The notes beneath the pieces were generated by a model that was not told the origin of the DNA, did not search any database, and saw nothing but the letters and a program-made list of their open reading frames with translations. Positions 31,216 to 42,319 of a stretch of 64,000 bases of DNA are shown in pieces. Source of the stretch: Isoetes taiwanensis. Lineage: Eukaryota > Streptophyta > Lycopodiopsida > Isoetales > Isoetaceae. Positions within the stretch are counted from its first letter, which is position 1, and each line of letters opens with the position of its first letter. The stretch spans positions 17,264,468 through 17,328,467 of the forward strand of contig JAJEKV010000026.1 in assembly GCA_021234155.1 (NCBI GenBank). The letters run 5' to 3'. Made by a program: the position numbers and the translations under genes.

Positions 31216-33910
31216 GTGCTCGAAGTTGCCCAAGCAAATAGCCAACTTGATCACGGAGTTCCACGATCTCTTCCCGATGAGATCGAAAGCAACTTCCTCC
31301 TTATAGGGACTCGAAAAGTAGATAGCACTCTAACCAGAACCAAGCCAACGAAAGCAAGGCTCCGTGATAGAATGACAACGCAGAACTCGACGGAGCTAAA
31401 GAAGCAATTGCAAGAATTGCTCGACCTAGGCTTCATTAGACCTAGCTGCCTCACCATTTGGGGCACCCATCCTCTTTGTCAAGAAGAAGGATGGCAGCTT
31501 TGAGGATGTGCATAGATTACAGACAATTGAACAAGCACACCATCAAGAACAAGTACGCACTCCCCAGATCGGACGACTTGATGGATCAACTCCAAGGGGC
31601 AAAAGTCTTCTCCAAGATTGACCTAAGGTCAGGTTATCATCAGATCAGGATAAAGGAAGAAGACGTCCACAAAACGGCCTTCAGGACCAGGTATGGGCAT
31701 TACGAGTTCACAGTAATGCCATTTGGGCTATCAAATGCCCCAGCAACGTTCATGAGACTCATGAACGACATCTTCAGGGAATTCTTGGACACCTTCGTGA
31801 TAGTGTTCTTTGACGACATTCTGGTGTATAGCAAATCCATTGAAGAACATGCACAACACGTAAGAAGGGTGCTCGAGAAGTTGAGAAGGCACCAGTTGTA
31901 CGCCAAGTTGTCGAAGTGCCACTTCGCAACAGAGAAGGTGGAATACCTGGGTCATGTGATTTCAGCAGAAGGAATCTCGACGGATCCTGCCAAGATTGAA
32001 GCGGTGATTCAATGGCCGGCGCCAAAGAACGTCTATGAGGTCAGAATCCTTGGCCTAGCAGGGTACTATAGGAAGTTCGTGAAGAACTTCGCAAAGATAG
32101 CAGCCCCACTAACAGACTTGACGAAGGCGGAAAAGGTAAAGAATTGGGCAAACCATTGGCTCAAGAAAGCACAAGCAGGCTTTGAATTGTTGAAGGAAGC
32201 CTCAACAACCGCCCCCGTCTTGACCCTGCCAGACCCAGAGAAGGACAAGTTAGTGGCGACAGACGCAAGTAAGATAGCCACAGGTGCAGTGCTCATGCAA
32301 GAAGAGCGGGTAATAGCGTATGACTCTAGGAAGATGAACGACGCCGAAACGCGTTACCCGACGCACGATCAGGAATTGCTTGCAGTTGTCAGGGCGTTAA
32401 GAATTTGGAGGCACTACCTCTTAGGAAGGAATTTCCAGTTGGACACGGATCATCAGAGCCTCCAATATGTATTCATGCAAGCACACCTTAACCTGAGGCA
32501 GCGAAGGTGGATGGAGTTCCTCGAAGAGTATGACTTTGACATAGTCTACAAGCCGGGGAAGCTTAATGTGGTAGCAGATGCACTTTCAAGGCATCCGCTG
32601 ACAACTAGAGTGCATTGCAATGCAATTTCGACACTCTCCAGTGATTTCGGGAAGAAGATTAAAGAAACATTGCCAACGGATGTGGACTTCAAGGAAGTAT
32701 GGGCAAGCTTGTGCAAGGAAGGCAGAACAGACAAGGAGAGGGAAACCTTCAAAAATTTTAAGAAGGAAGGTAACCTTCTGTACCATAAGAACAAGTTGTG
32801 CGTGCCGGAATCATCAGGAGTAAGGAAGCTGATCCTCCATGACACCCACAACAGCCCAATAGCTGGCCACGCAGGATTCATGAAGACATACTTCAAAGTG
32901 CGTAGCAGCTATTATTGGCCAGGAATGAAGAAGCAGGTAGCTCTCCACATCAAGGAATGTCAGCTATGTCAGCAAACGAAGGCAGAACAGCTTCGAATTC
33001 TAGGTGCATTGGAACCATTAGCGGTGCCAAACGCTAAGTGGGTCAGCATGGACTTCATAACGGGGCTTCCAAGGACAGTAAGAGGGAAGGATGCCTTGAT
33101 GGTCATGGTCGACAAGTTGTCGAAGATGGCCCATTTTGTGCCTTGCAGGACCACGGACACAGCTATGGATACGGCAAAGCTCTTCACCAAAGAAATCTTC
33201 AGGCTCCATGGCATGCCAAGGGAAATTATCTCCACCAAGAATCGGTTCATCGTTGCCTTTGGCAGTGACCTCTTTGCAACGATTCAGACGGCTATCCATG
33301 AGCACGGCCTATCATCCCCGTGACGGATGGGCAAACGGAGCGCATCAACAAGTAATATTGGAGGATATGCTACTTAAACTATGTCCGAACAAGCAAGGTA
33401 TGTGGTAGGAATTTATTCACTTGGTGGAATTTGCATACAATAGCACCAAGCAGAATCATCCAAAATGTCGCCATTCATGATCAACTACGGCTACCAATGC
33501 CTAACTCCGCATTAATTTGGCACAACCCCGTGTCAAAAGTGGAAGTTTCGCAAAGAAATGTTGGGCGACATGCAGCAGCTCGTGGAAGAAGTTCGAGGGT
33601 ATCTTCGCAAAGAAGGAGTCGACAAAAGAGCATCGCCAACAAACATCTGGACAGTCGTGAGAGTTCCAAGTTGGAGATGATGTATGGCTCAAGATCAAGG
33701 TAAAGCAGCGAAGTCTCGCGATCGAAATTGTAAGAAGCTTGCTCCAAGGTGGGCTGGACCCTTCGTAATAATCCAAAGAGTAGGTAACCAATCCTACAAG
33801 CTAGACTTGCCAAGACACTTAAAGATCCACAAAGTCTTCCACGGAGTTTGTCAAGAAGCACACCCCAATCCGCATGAAGTCTCGACACTCCAACGATGTT
33901 GGAAATGACG
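31216..33910 (+). pseudogene. Reverse transcriptase - RNase H - integrase of the chromovirus
   Basis: Pre-RT text (31230-31450, '[12 protein letters not shown]') joins through a frameshift to the long ORF at 31458-33323. RT shows [41 protein letters not shown] and the catalytic [10 protein letters not shown] (F in place of Y in YxDD). RNase H shows VATDAS..TGAVLMQ and a TDHQSL block. Integrase has the H-H-C-C finger ([14 protein letters not shown]...C..C) and the first Asp (SMDFITGLP). The second catalytic Asp site, usually SDRDxRF, reads STKNRF, so strand transfer should be lost. The ORF breaks at 33323; the C-terminal GPFVIIQRVGNQSYKLDLP block is readable at 33745-33830. It copies the RNA genome and inserts the cDNA in intact relatives. 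Confidence 0.92.
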
Positions 33911-33944
33911 TAAGAGCAGATAGAAATAGTTCCGTAACTAATTC

Positions 33945-34070
33945 TTGATAAAGCCGCTCAAGAAAACAAGGAGATCGGAGTTTCTCCAATACTTGGTCAA
34001 GTGGAAACACTTGCCGGTGGAAGACGCAGAAAAGAGATCCGACAAAGCAAGCATCTACGCTTATGGAGCA
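33945..34070 (+). pseudogene. Integrase C-terminal chromodomain
   Basis: The segment after the integrase tail reads EFLQYLVKWKHLPVEDAE, the core of a chromodomain (LVKWKGxPxxxAxWE). Chromodomains at this position define chromoviruses and direct integration toward modified H3 in heterochromatin. The expected Trp after 'EDAE' is lost through a frame change, so the fold may be incomplete. Confidence 0.75.
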
Positions 34071-34139
34071 ATGGGACTACAAGGTCATCTCCCAAGAAAT
34101 CGGGCTCGTGCATGTCGATTTGTGTAGATTTATAGCTTG

Positions 34140-34961
34140 CATAGTTAAGTGACCTCCACGATGCAACCTATGAGGTATGGGTTGCATGCTTGTTACCGAT
34201 GATGAGATGACTATGGTGATCTCTAGGACATGGTGTAATGTCAATGTAGGCATGACCGCGGTTCCGCTTTGGAAAGTCTACTTGGTCCCACGGAAGTAGA
34301 TTTAACCTCGAGAGATAAGAGGTCATTCAGGAATGCATTGATAGGGGAAGCACCTCTAGCCAATGCCTACGGGGAGGACACTATCCTTCATGCTCCATAT
34401 ACGCGAAGGACCCTATCCTCCACGCTGGGCAACTAAAGGTGTAGGCATGAGCCATATAGGCATTATAGGGCTTATGTCTCCACGGCCACGATGGAAGAAG
34501 CATCCTCTTCCCTACGGAGATTAGCCATGCATTCATGTAGATAGTTGGGGTGGTTCCCTTATAACCAAATTTATAAATAATTAAAAAATGGTACTAACGT
34601 AGTGTTGACTCGGCAGCCAATAGAGCCCAAGGGCTAGGAGGTCGAAGATTTAAGACTTGCAACACAAATTTTGTTGTAATGTGTTGCAAGGAATGAAGAG
34701 TACCTGAGAATAATTGTATATATATTGATAAACTAAAACATTATGATAAGTAAAACTAATGGGTAATTGTTGTAATGACATACGGATTGATAAGTATTTG
34801 ATTGAATAATAGTATAATAATGTTCTAAAAAATATTACCTTTGAGGTAATCCTAATAAATGTGTAACTATGATAATTAGTATATCGTGATGCATCAAGTT
34901 GATTGCAGGTTAAGAAGATCCCAAGGTGGAGATCCACCCATGTCGCTGGACAAAGATCAAT
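34140..34961. other. Region between chromodomain and polypurine tract, no ORF
   Basis: About 800 bp with no coding support. It may be a long 3' untranslated region or a further insertion in the element. Confidence 0.4.
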
Positions 34962-34976
34962 TTGTTGTGGGGAGAA
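34962..34976 (+). promoter_or_regulatory. Polypurine tract
   Basis: GTTGTGGGGAGAA lies immediately before TGTGACGTTCC. This is the usual plus-strand primer layout of plant Ty3 elements. Confidence 0.8.
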
Positions 34977-36220
34977 TGTGACGTTCCAAAGACGATATAC
35001 CGGCCTCAAGACGATATCAGATCAAGACACACACGCCAGCATTAACCCATTCCAATTGACGGTAACGCCGACGCAGTAACCAAGCAAGGGCTCTAGGGGG
35101 CAATCTTGTAAGGGGTGCATTACACTTAGCAATGTGCACACCTTAAAATCTTTAACCCATTAAGTGCGCATCAAGAGTCATGGAAACCCTAAACCTAATC
35201 GAGAGCCTATGTAAGGTAACCAAACCCTAATTTTTCCCTTTCCGGGCCCACTTAACCTTCCGAAGCTCCAGCCAGGCTACCGAGGAGTCAAATCCAACTT
35301 ACAAGATCTGCCCAGATGCCCTAGCTCATCGATTTCTTCCGAATCGCATCCCCGCTGCAACAACGACATGGACGATTCGATCAAGAGGAGGAACCAGTGG
35401 ATCAGGTATTTAGTCGATTTAATAGTCTAAATCAGATTCCAGCCATCGAACCAATAGGTTTAGCCTATTAAATTGACCTTAGTAGCCAAGCTGCATCCCA
35501 AGATTGGCTCTAACTAAAGAACCTAACTCTATGATATAGATTAGTTCTTATTCTTTAGTTCTATGATGATGTGATGGATGGATGAATTTCGTGGACTCAT
35601 TGTATTGGGAAGGGGGTAGAGACTTAAAGCTTAGTTAGTTGATGCTTTTAGCTAGTCCCTCTTAGTGCATTACTAGATTTCGCCTGTGGTACAAGAACCA
35701 CACCGGTTGTGGGTGAAGGGGCCGACCGGCTCGTAAGGAGGTTCGTGGTCCCGACTCTTGACCGATCCCTCCGTGTGTAAAGTCTACCGGGATCAATGTA
35801 GACTAGGTCTAATGGCTTGCCACCGAAAGTGTGGGTAAGGCATGGGCTCGACACCCGTGGAGTGGTGTTCACTTTCCGGTGGGTTAAGTCGAATAAGGGC
35901 AAAGGGCCCTCTAGTCACCTTGAGTCAAGATGGAGACCCCTCGTGGGAGTGATCCCTACCCGCCCCATCTGAATCGGGAGATGCCGTGAATAGCCCCTTT
36001 GGCTATGCATCCCGGGCGGGCCAGTCCCAACACTCTTCAACCTACTCCAAAGTGCAACAAGAGGGGCGGATGGAGTGGACAACCCTATGCCATGTTCTCA
36101 TGCCGCCCAAATCCATTGTCATGATTCCGCTCGCGAATGAACTGAGACCTGCCGGGCTACCATTCCCTCGAGTCCGAGCCTTGGGTAGGAACCCACTTGT
36201 ATTGTGCTGATCTTTGTCTA
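34977..36220 (+). repeat. 3' LTR (right end uncertain)
   Basis: Starts TGTGACGTTCC directly after the polypurine tract. GC-rich text around 35690-36200 has the look of an R/U5 region. No matching 5' LTR is available in the window to fix the right end; 36.2-36.5 kb is an estimate. Confidence 0.55.
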
Positions 36221-39200
36221 TGCAGATGTTGATGTGCCATCCTTCAAGGTGGATATGTGATGATTATGTGTACTGACATGTATGTTTACGCTTCCGCAGC
36301 TAGGTAGGCCCTGGGGTAAAATGACCCCTTCACTCTTCCCACTGGGACCCAGTATGGTTACAGTGATATGTGGAGGGCCCTGTATCAACATGGAGCTGGT
36401 ATGGGGGATGAACTCCTCGCTTGTATACCTGAGTGAGTGCACCGACGCATAATGACAGTAGCCATTGATGTAGAACGATTGTTGCAACTCCCCTATACAC
36501 TGGCCATTTCTTTTGCAGGCGGGATGCCCTAACCTTGCAAAGTTCCTTCTTACGGTTACAGAATTGAAGACTCCTTTGTTTGTCGCCACCATATACGGAT
36601 TGTTACCCAACCCTTGACAGTAACCTTTGTGAATTATGGCAGGGACTAAAATTGGAAAGTATTGTCAAATCCAAATAACAAGCTAATTGCGTTCTTCTAC
36701 CATGCAAACCGATGTAAAATATACTAGGTTGTAATTGCATCGCTTTTGTGACTTGGCACTATTGTCAAGGGTGTAACTCATAATATGGACCATCATAGGG
36801 AGCATGCACTAAGACTTATTTAAATTTCTCAGAATATATGACTTGCTCACATCATCCAATCTCGATAAAACTATAGAAGCAGCCCAGTTTAGCTTGACTT
36901 AAAATGTTTAGCTTTTTTTTTTTTTTAAAGCTTGCACTATTCTCGCACACTCTTCAACTTTTTGCAGCTTTGCTCATAGACATCCTAGGCGGTGTTCCCC
37001 GATGATCCCAAATGGAATACAATTTTGCTAGACTATCGCTTCCCGCAGAATTATAAATTATGTGCTCGCTTCAATCACATTCCAACCCAAATCTTTTCTT
37101 ATGCATCGGTCCCCCGGCAGCTTTGATGATTGTTCGCCTTCATAATTTTGTGTATTCTCATCATCGTGCCTTTAAGATCTTTTATGTGGTTGAGATCATT
37201 GCATAAATGAGGCTAGATTTTTTTTCTTTTATTGCCTAATGATGATCCGAGGGAAGTAATTGAATATCCAACCTCGTATTGAGCTATTTGTAGTCAGTTA
37301 ATAGTACATTTTATTGTATTGGGAACAATGGGTCATTTTTTGTGCCGCCAAGATCCTCGAACGGATATTTTTTAGCATTGGAGATATTCAAGAAATAAAA
37401 TTCTTCAAATTAGCAGATAATCTCAAGAAATAAATTTCTCCAAATTAGCAGATAATAAATTGTAAATAAATACAAGGACACAATTTGAAAGGGGAGGATA
37501 CTATTACATTAGGTACAACAAGAAGCAACCTTAAGATACATATAGGTAGGCTTTTGCAATAAACTTGCATTTCCGATGTCTAGATACGATGGATACAATC
37601 AAATAGGAAGCTCATAGAAAATTGGAGCATTTTGTGAAGGGACACAAAAGGAATGAAGGTATATGGCAGTAGTTTTTAGTAGGAATGTCTTAACCGTAGC
37701 TTCATAAATCTTTCTTGGATTGGATAAGTCCCTTCTGAGGCAATTGGAGTTAGTAGACCCAGGTGTGGAGGCCCAAAAAAAGTAGCACATCTCCTACTGA
37801 AGGTAAAGTAGAAAGTGGAGTTTATTTAGCTAAGAAATTATCATTTAAAACTCACATCTCGTAGAGGCTCAACACAAATTCCCAAAATCTGCAAGGTTTT
37901 GTGAGCAAAGGCTTTTATTGACACGTATTTTAGATTCTCTTATTGTACTTGGTTATTATAACTTGTGAAAAACATAAGCATCAAACCTAACTGACTACTT
38001 TTTGATCTCATGTAGTTTCGGGATTGGTGTGCTTACCCTTCTGCAACGACTATGGCAGTGATAAAGAAAAAGACATCATTTACGATCGACGGCCAAAGAA
38101 GAGGGCACCTCGAAATGGAGCATGCCATATAAATGCATGGCTGATGTGTTGGGTCAACGCCGACCCAACAAGCTGAAATAATCGATAAAAAAAATGTGTC
38201 ATGTGGCCCTAGCATAAGAGTGTTTTGATAATTGGTAACCAGGGTTCGAAAAATATTTTAGATGTAACTAGAAAATTTGCCGTCTTCTATTCATATTTAT
38301 TGGATTTTATAAAATCGGACTGGAAACTGCAGTTCCAAAACAAAGTTGCTGGAAAATTTGCCTGAATTTATCACCCTTTAAAGGCTGAAACAAAAATACA
38401 TATGTTAACTGAAAAATAAGATCAAAGTAACTGAAGAATCTATAGAAAGGATCTCTTCGATTGGAAGCAGAGCACTAATTTGGAACATGCATACAAAGAA
38501 TGCCTGATAGGTTTGAAAGAGCATAGCAGTAGCCTCACATTCAATATTGCTGTCCCTAGGTAAAATGCAAGTCCTCCCGCAAAATTTCATTTGGCCTAAG
38601 GAAGAGCATTAATCCCCTAAAATTCTATGGCAGTGTTAGTGCCAGATCTATGAAGCCTAGAGCCACCCAGGCAACCATGACTCTTTAATGCACTGCAACT
38701 ATCCCATCGATCCGAGACATCGGATCGCCATTCTAGAATGAGACGAGCATGCATGTTTTGTATGCATGCGGGCGGCGCATGCCCGTTCTGGTTGGGAATT
38801 CGCTATTTTAGGCGCTAAGCCAGATCAACATCTCATCGGGCGCTTCCTCTTCTCTCGCCAGAAGCACCTCCTCTTTCTCTTTGAACCCACCCCCCTTCTT
38901 TGTTTATTATATTTGTCGCGGGCACGCTACAGAATCAGCCCCTCCACTCTGGGAGGTTTGTTTTGTTTCGTTTTTGTGGTGTTGGTGATGTGCAGGTACA
39001 GGTTGGCGTGCGACATCTGTTTCGACTTCTCCATTCGTGGGTTTTTTGGGAGCGATTTCTCTGCCTTGCGTTTGACTAAGCCCCTTGCCGAAGGTTTATC
39101 ACTAGGGTTTTTCCTCGAAAACCCGAAAGGGCGGGGTTTTTTAATCCCGGTGATAAGCTTTCAGCAGGTACACCAGCCGAACATCTGTTAGCATTGTATT

Positions 39201-39539
39201 TTGGGGTCCAAATGATAAAATTGGATTTTTCCTTTATTTTTCGTGGGTAGTTCGCATGTGTGCGGCTACCCACTATCCACCATTGTAGAAAATCTGCTGA
39301 GATGAATGAGAAGCCTAGTCTAGTCGGGCGGTTTGTTGGTTTCATGCGAGTCCCATTCTAGAATGCGACCTAGGCTATGAATTTAAGATATGCAACTGCA
39401 GATCTACTTTGCTGCCTAGCTAGGCCAGGGCATGGCATGCCCGGTATGGCCCTCTAACCTTTTCAAAAAATCCCCGCCCTCTCAATCTTTGAACAAGAAA
39501 TTTGCATGCTAGCACGAATCTTTACATGAAATTGGTCTA
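36221..39539. other. No supported gene
   Basis: The stretch after a 'tttcttttgcag' site at about 36520 (GCPNLAKFLLTVTELKTPLF..) is open but unrecognised. The ORF at 38766-39191 (141 codons) has no motif. The palindrome 'cattctagaatg' occurs at 38733 and 39354, with GCATGC-rich text beside each, and may mark the ends of a small element. Confidence 0.4.
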
Positions 39540-39903
39540 TGTCTGAAATTTCTGTTGGAACTGCCCGCAGTAGCCCTAAACCCCAACTGGACTTTAAGAG
39601 ATTCAACCGCTCCACTTCCCACTTTTTCGAAGGCAATACCAGAGTTTCTCTGTAAAAAAGCCTTCATGTTCTTGTATAATAGTCTAAGTGGTGTTTCACT
39701 TCAAAAGAACTGATTCTGAAGGGGACACAACGATGTAATTCTCTTCATATCTACTATTGGGTGCCAGGGTATTTTGGCAACTATAAAAAATACATGAATA
39801 CTGATGTTCACAAGTTCTATCTTATTGTCATCCTGCTATCTTATTGTCATATCGGACAGAATGACAGAATAACCTCTACCCTACATGAGAAGTTCAATAA
39901 GCA
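39540..39903 (+). pseudogene. Gene-end fragment, one arm of an inverted duplication
   Basis: An open frame ends ..IPEFLCKKAFMFLYNSLSGV and SLQKN-stop at about 39631-39710, followed by ~190 bp of presumed 3'UTR. The segment from 'gcaataccagag' (39633) to 'aataagcaa' (~39903) is repeated in inverse orientation at 56136-56413 with few differences. The identity covers both the C-terminal codons and the 3' flank, so a genomic segment was duplicated rather than a spliced message. Product unknown. Confidence 0.5.
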
Positions 39904-41330
39904 ACAAAAGTAGCAAATCTTCGTTGTTAGAATAAGCTGCATAACGTAAGCCACTGTTTGATGTGCCAAAAACATTCGGGTTATCTAGAGAGCTAACCCG
40001 ACAGGCTCGTCACAGAGGCTATCAAGAGTCATGGGAACACAGGCATGATGAAGCCCACAATAAAACTAGCGAACAAGATCTATAGTATATGAAATAAAAT
40101 GAAACGAAACAAAAAAATAGATCTGCCAAAAGTGGAATACCCTAGCTTGAGAAGGGCTTCTGGCTATGTCCGAACATGCAAATAGCCAGGGATTGTTTGC
40201 AGAGCAAGAAAGCCACCGTGAGAGATCTCCGAGATTGGACGGAATCGTGTCAAGCATCCAATATTTTATTTTTTAAGGTTTTAGAAATGGAGAGAAAAAT
40301 GTACGTGTCAAGCATTTAGGTTGCTCCAGCCCAAAAATATTAGACATCCATTTTTATAGAACAAAATAGACTGCTTTATATAGGTAGTGAAAATGTTGAA
40401 AATTTATGCTTATAAACCCTCAACCTAAAGTTGCATGCAAAAGCCCCTTGCCTTTCTCTTCCAATGCGAGGTGATTGGAGCATTTGATTTTTTCCACGGG
40501 GGTTTCACCTAGGCATATGGGGATACCACATCTGCGTGCAAGGGGTCCAGAAGAAAACCCCTGTATACGACTTTTTGGAGGTGGAAAACCCCTACATACG
40601 TATATAGGAAAAGGCAGTTTCCAAGCCCCTTTCCGTAGATGTACTTTCGGACTATCCTAGTTTTTACATACCCCTACCCGATCTTGTACTTGAGTTTGTG
40701 CTTGTGCACCCTACCCCTATGTACAGAATAAATAAAATTTCAAAATGTTTTTAATTGACATTTCTCGCATCTCGGTCTCGCATTTCCCTGGGGTTCTTAC
40801 ATGCATGCGACATTACAAGGGTAATTATATGCAAAGGACAATACATACATGGAATACATGCTAAGGACAATACATCATGGTAAGATCAATACCTCAAATT
40901 ATACATCTATAATATACTACACCCTAATAGATGATGGTAAGAAATGAAGTAGCACATGATCGGTCAGCCTCTATTTATTATTCTAGTCAGTCTCTGTACT
41001 TTGTACTCCAACCACGTGCATAAGCAGAGTAAGATGCCCTCATATAATATTGGGGCTTCCTATATGGTTGTAAACATGGATATTTTTAATGTGCACCTCA
41101 TTCGAATGAAGACATATTTTAAATCTATCTAGAATCTTGGTGGAGTTGAAAGCACTTTGACTATGTATATATCAAATGATGGACAAAATGAGAAAAGGGC
41201 ATTCTAAATTGAGTATTAGAGCAAAATCAACTATATTATCAACTTTGCATTAGAAGCTGCGAAAGTTTGAGGTATACAACATAGCTTTTCTAACGTTACA
41301 AAGTGGAGTTAAACCACTTAAAGCCAAATG
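39904..41330. other. No supported gene
   Basis: AT-rich, with a short repeat-like paragraph near 40490-40680 ('aaaacccct' words). No coding support. Confidence 0.4.
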
Positions 41331-41331
41331 G

Positions 41332-42094
41332 TCATTCTATGTAAGTACATAAGGAATCTTTGAATGGAAGGACCCTCAAGTCAAGGTGTGTGGCACAAGA
41401 ATTCCGACTTCCTCGTCGCGACTCGTGAGTATGGGCTAAGATGACTTTTAAAACAACGGGCTTGTCTATCTCCGCCCGCAATACATGAGTGCTCATGTCA
41501 TTTGATGGACTCTTCATTTGACAGTTCAAATCGGCTTGTACTTTTGCAAATTTTACAGTGCCTAGGCTGAAAGGGGTAGCAGGTTTTGGCTTTAACTTTC
41601 CAGGTTCTTGGTTTCCTCTCTGCAAAGATGTGCACTCTCTATCTGAACCTGCCTTTTTATCAGTATGTACTTTATTTTGATTAAGGTCCAACTTGTTCTT
41701 ACAACTGCTTGTAATCGATCACGCCATTTTGCCTGTACTTCGCAATAGTTTGCCTTCTTGTAGGAGCCATTGTGACTGACATGCCATTTTTCCTCTAGTT
41801 TGCTGCAATTCATCTTTTTGTGAAGATCTTGGTTTACCACCACCTACTACTGATCTTTTACACAGATCCTTGGAATCTACGGTGTAACGAAATGGTAAGG
41901 CCTCTGTAGATAATATAAAGAAGAACGAATCTAAGTGGGGATAACACCATACCTTGAGCACGAAGTAAGATTTCAGGTTCTTCCAATTTCCTTGGAGCTT
42001 CTGTCAAGTTGCAAGCAGCTTCGGCTCCTTGACATTGTAATGTTTTATCTACACTCTTCTCATTATCAACCGGCATACTTCGTGAAGGCATTCT
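41332..42094 (-). other. Possible exons of an unidentified minus-strand gene
   Basis: On the minus strand an acceptor (TTTATGTTTTTGCAG) at about 42095 opens an exon reading MPSRSMPVDNEKSVDKTLQC.. that reaches a GCTCAAG|GTATGG donor near 41953. A second acceptor (TTATCTACAG, near 41900) is followed by YTVDSKDLCKRSVVGGGKPR.. and, after frame changes, a stretch ending RVLPFKDSLCTYIE-stop at 41332. The text is Lys/Ser-rich and hydrophilic with no domain I recognise. The good splice signals are the main support. Confidence 0.35.
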
Positions 42095-42319
42095 GCAAAA
42101 ACATAAAGAATTGTTTTAATAACATAAAATGTACATGTGTCTTTGGTACTACATTGACAACTTACCAACTAAGAAAAAGAAAAAAAAACAAGAGCACCTA
42201 GCTGTTGGATTAATTACTCTAGAGCACATAGCTTATGATAACATCCCAGATGACCAGGCCATGGATCAAGACCGTGCTTTGGATTCCAGGAACCGCAGGC
42301 AAGAATTCAGCTAAACTTC

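Larger units (their letters stand above)
26866..36220 (+). mobile_element. Ty3/Gypsy chromovirus carrying a histone-H3-like ORF
   Basis: Landmarks in order are: primer-binding site (26866), H3-like ORF (27554-28804), second ORF (29506), aspartic protease (~30640), RT-RNase H-integrase (31216-33910), chromodomain (33945), polypurine tract (34962) and the start of a 3' LTR (34977, TGTGACGTTCC). The 5' LTR is not recognisable; the sequence left of 26863 is an unrelated CpG minisatellite. The right boundary is uncertain. The text near 36430-36460 ('gagtgcaccgacgcataatg') is weakly like the text before the primer site ('gagtgcaaccgtgataatg'), so the LTR could end near 36.46 kb. Pol carries frameshifts and a lost catalytic residue, so this copy is probably dead. 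Confidence 0.85.

Noticed and set aside
36218-36610. 130-codon minus ORF
   Set aside because: No recognisable domain; opposite strand to better splice-like signals; probably chance.
38766-39191. 141-codon ORF as a gene
   Set aside because: No motif, no codon evidence, and flanked by CATTCTAGAATG palindromes that suggest a small repeat element.
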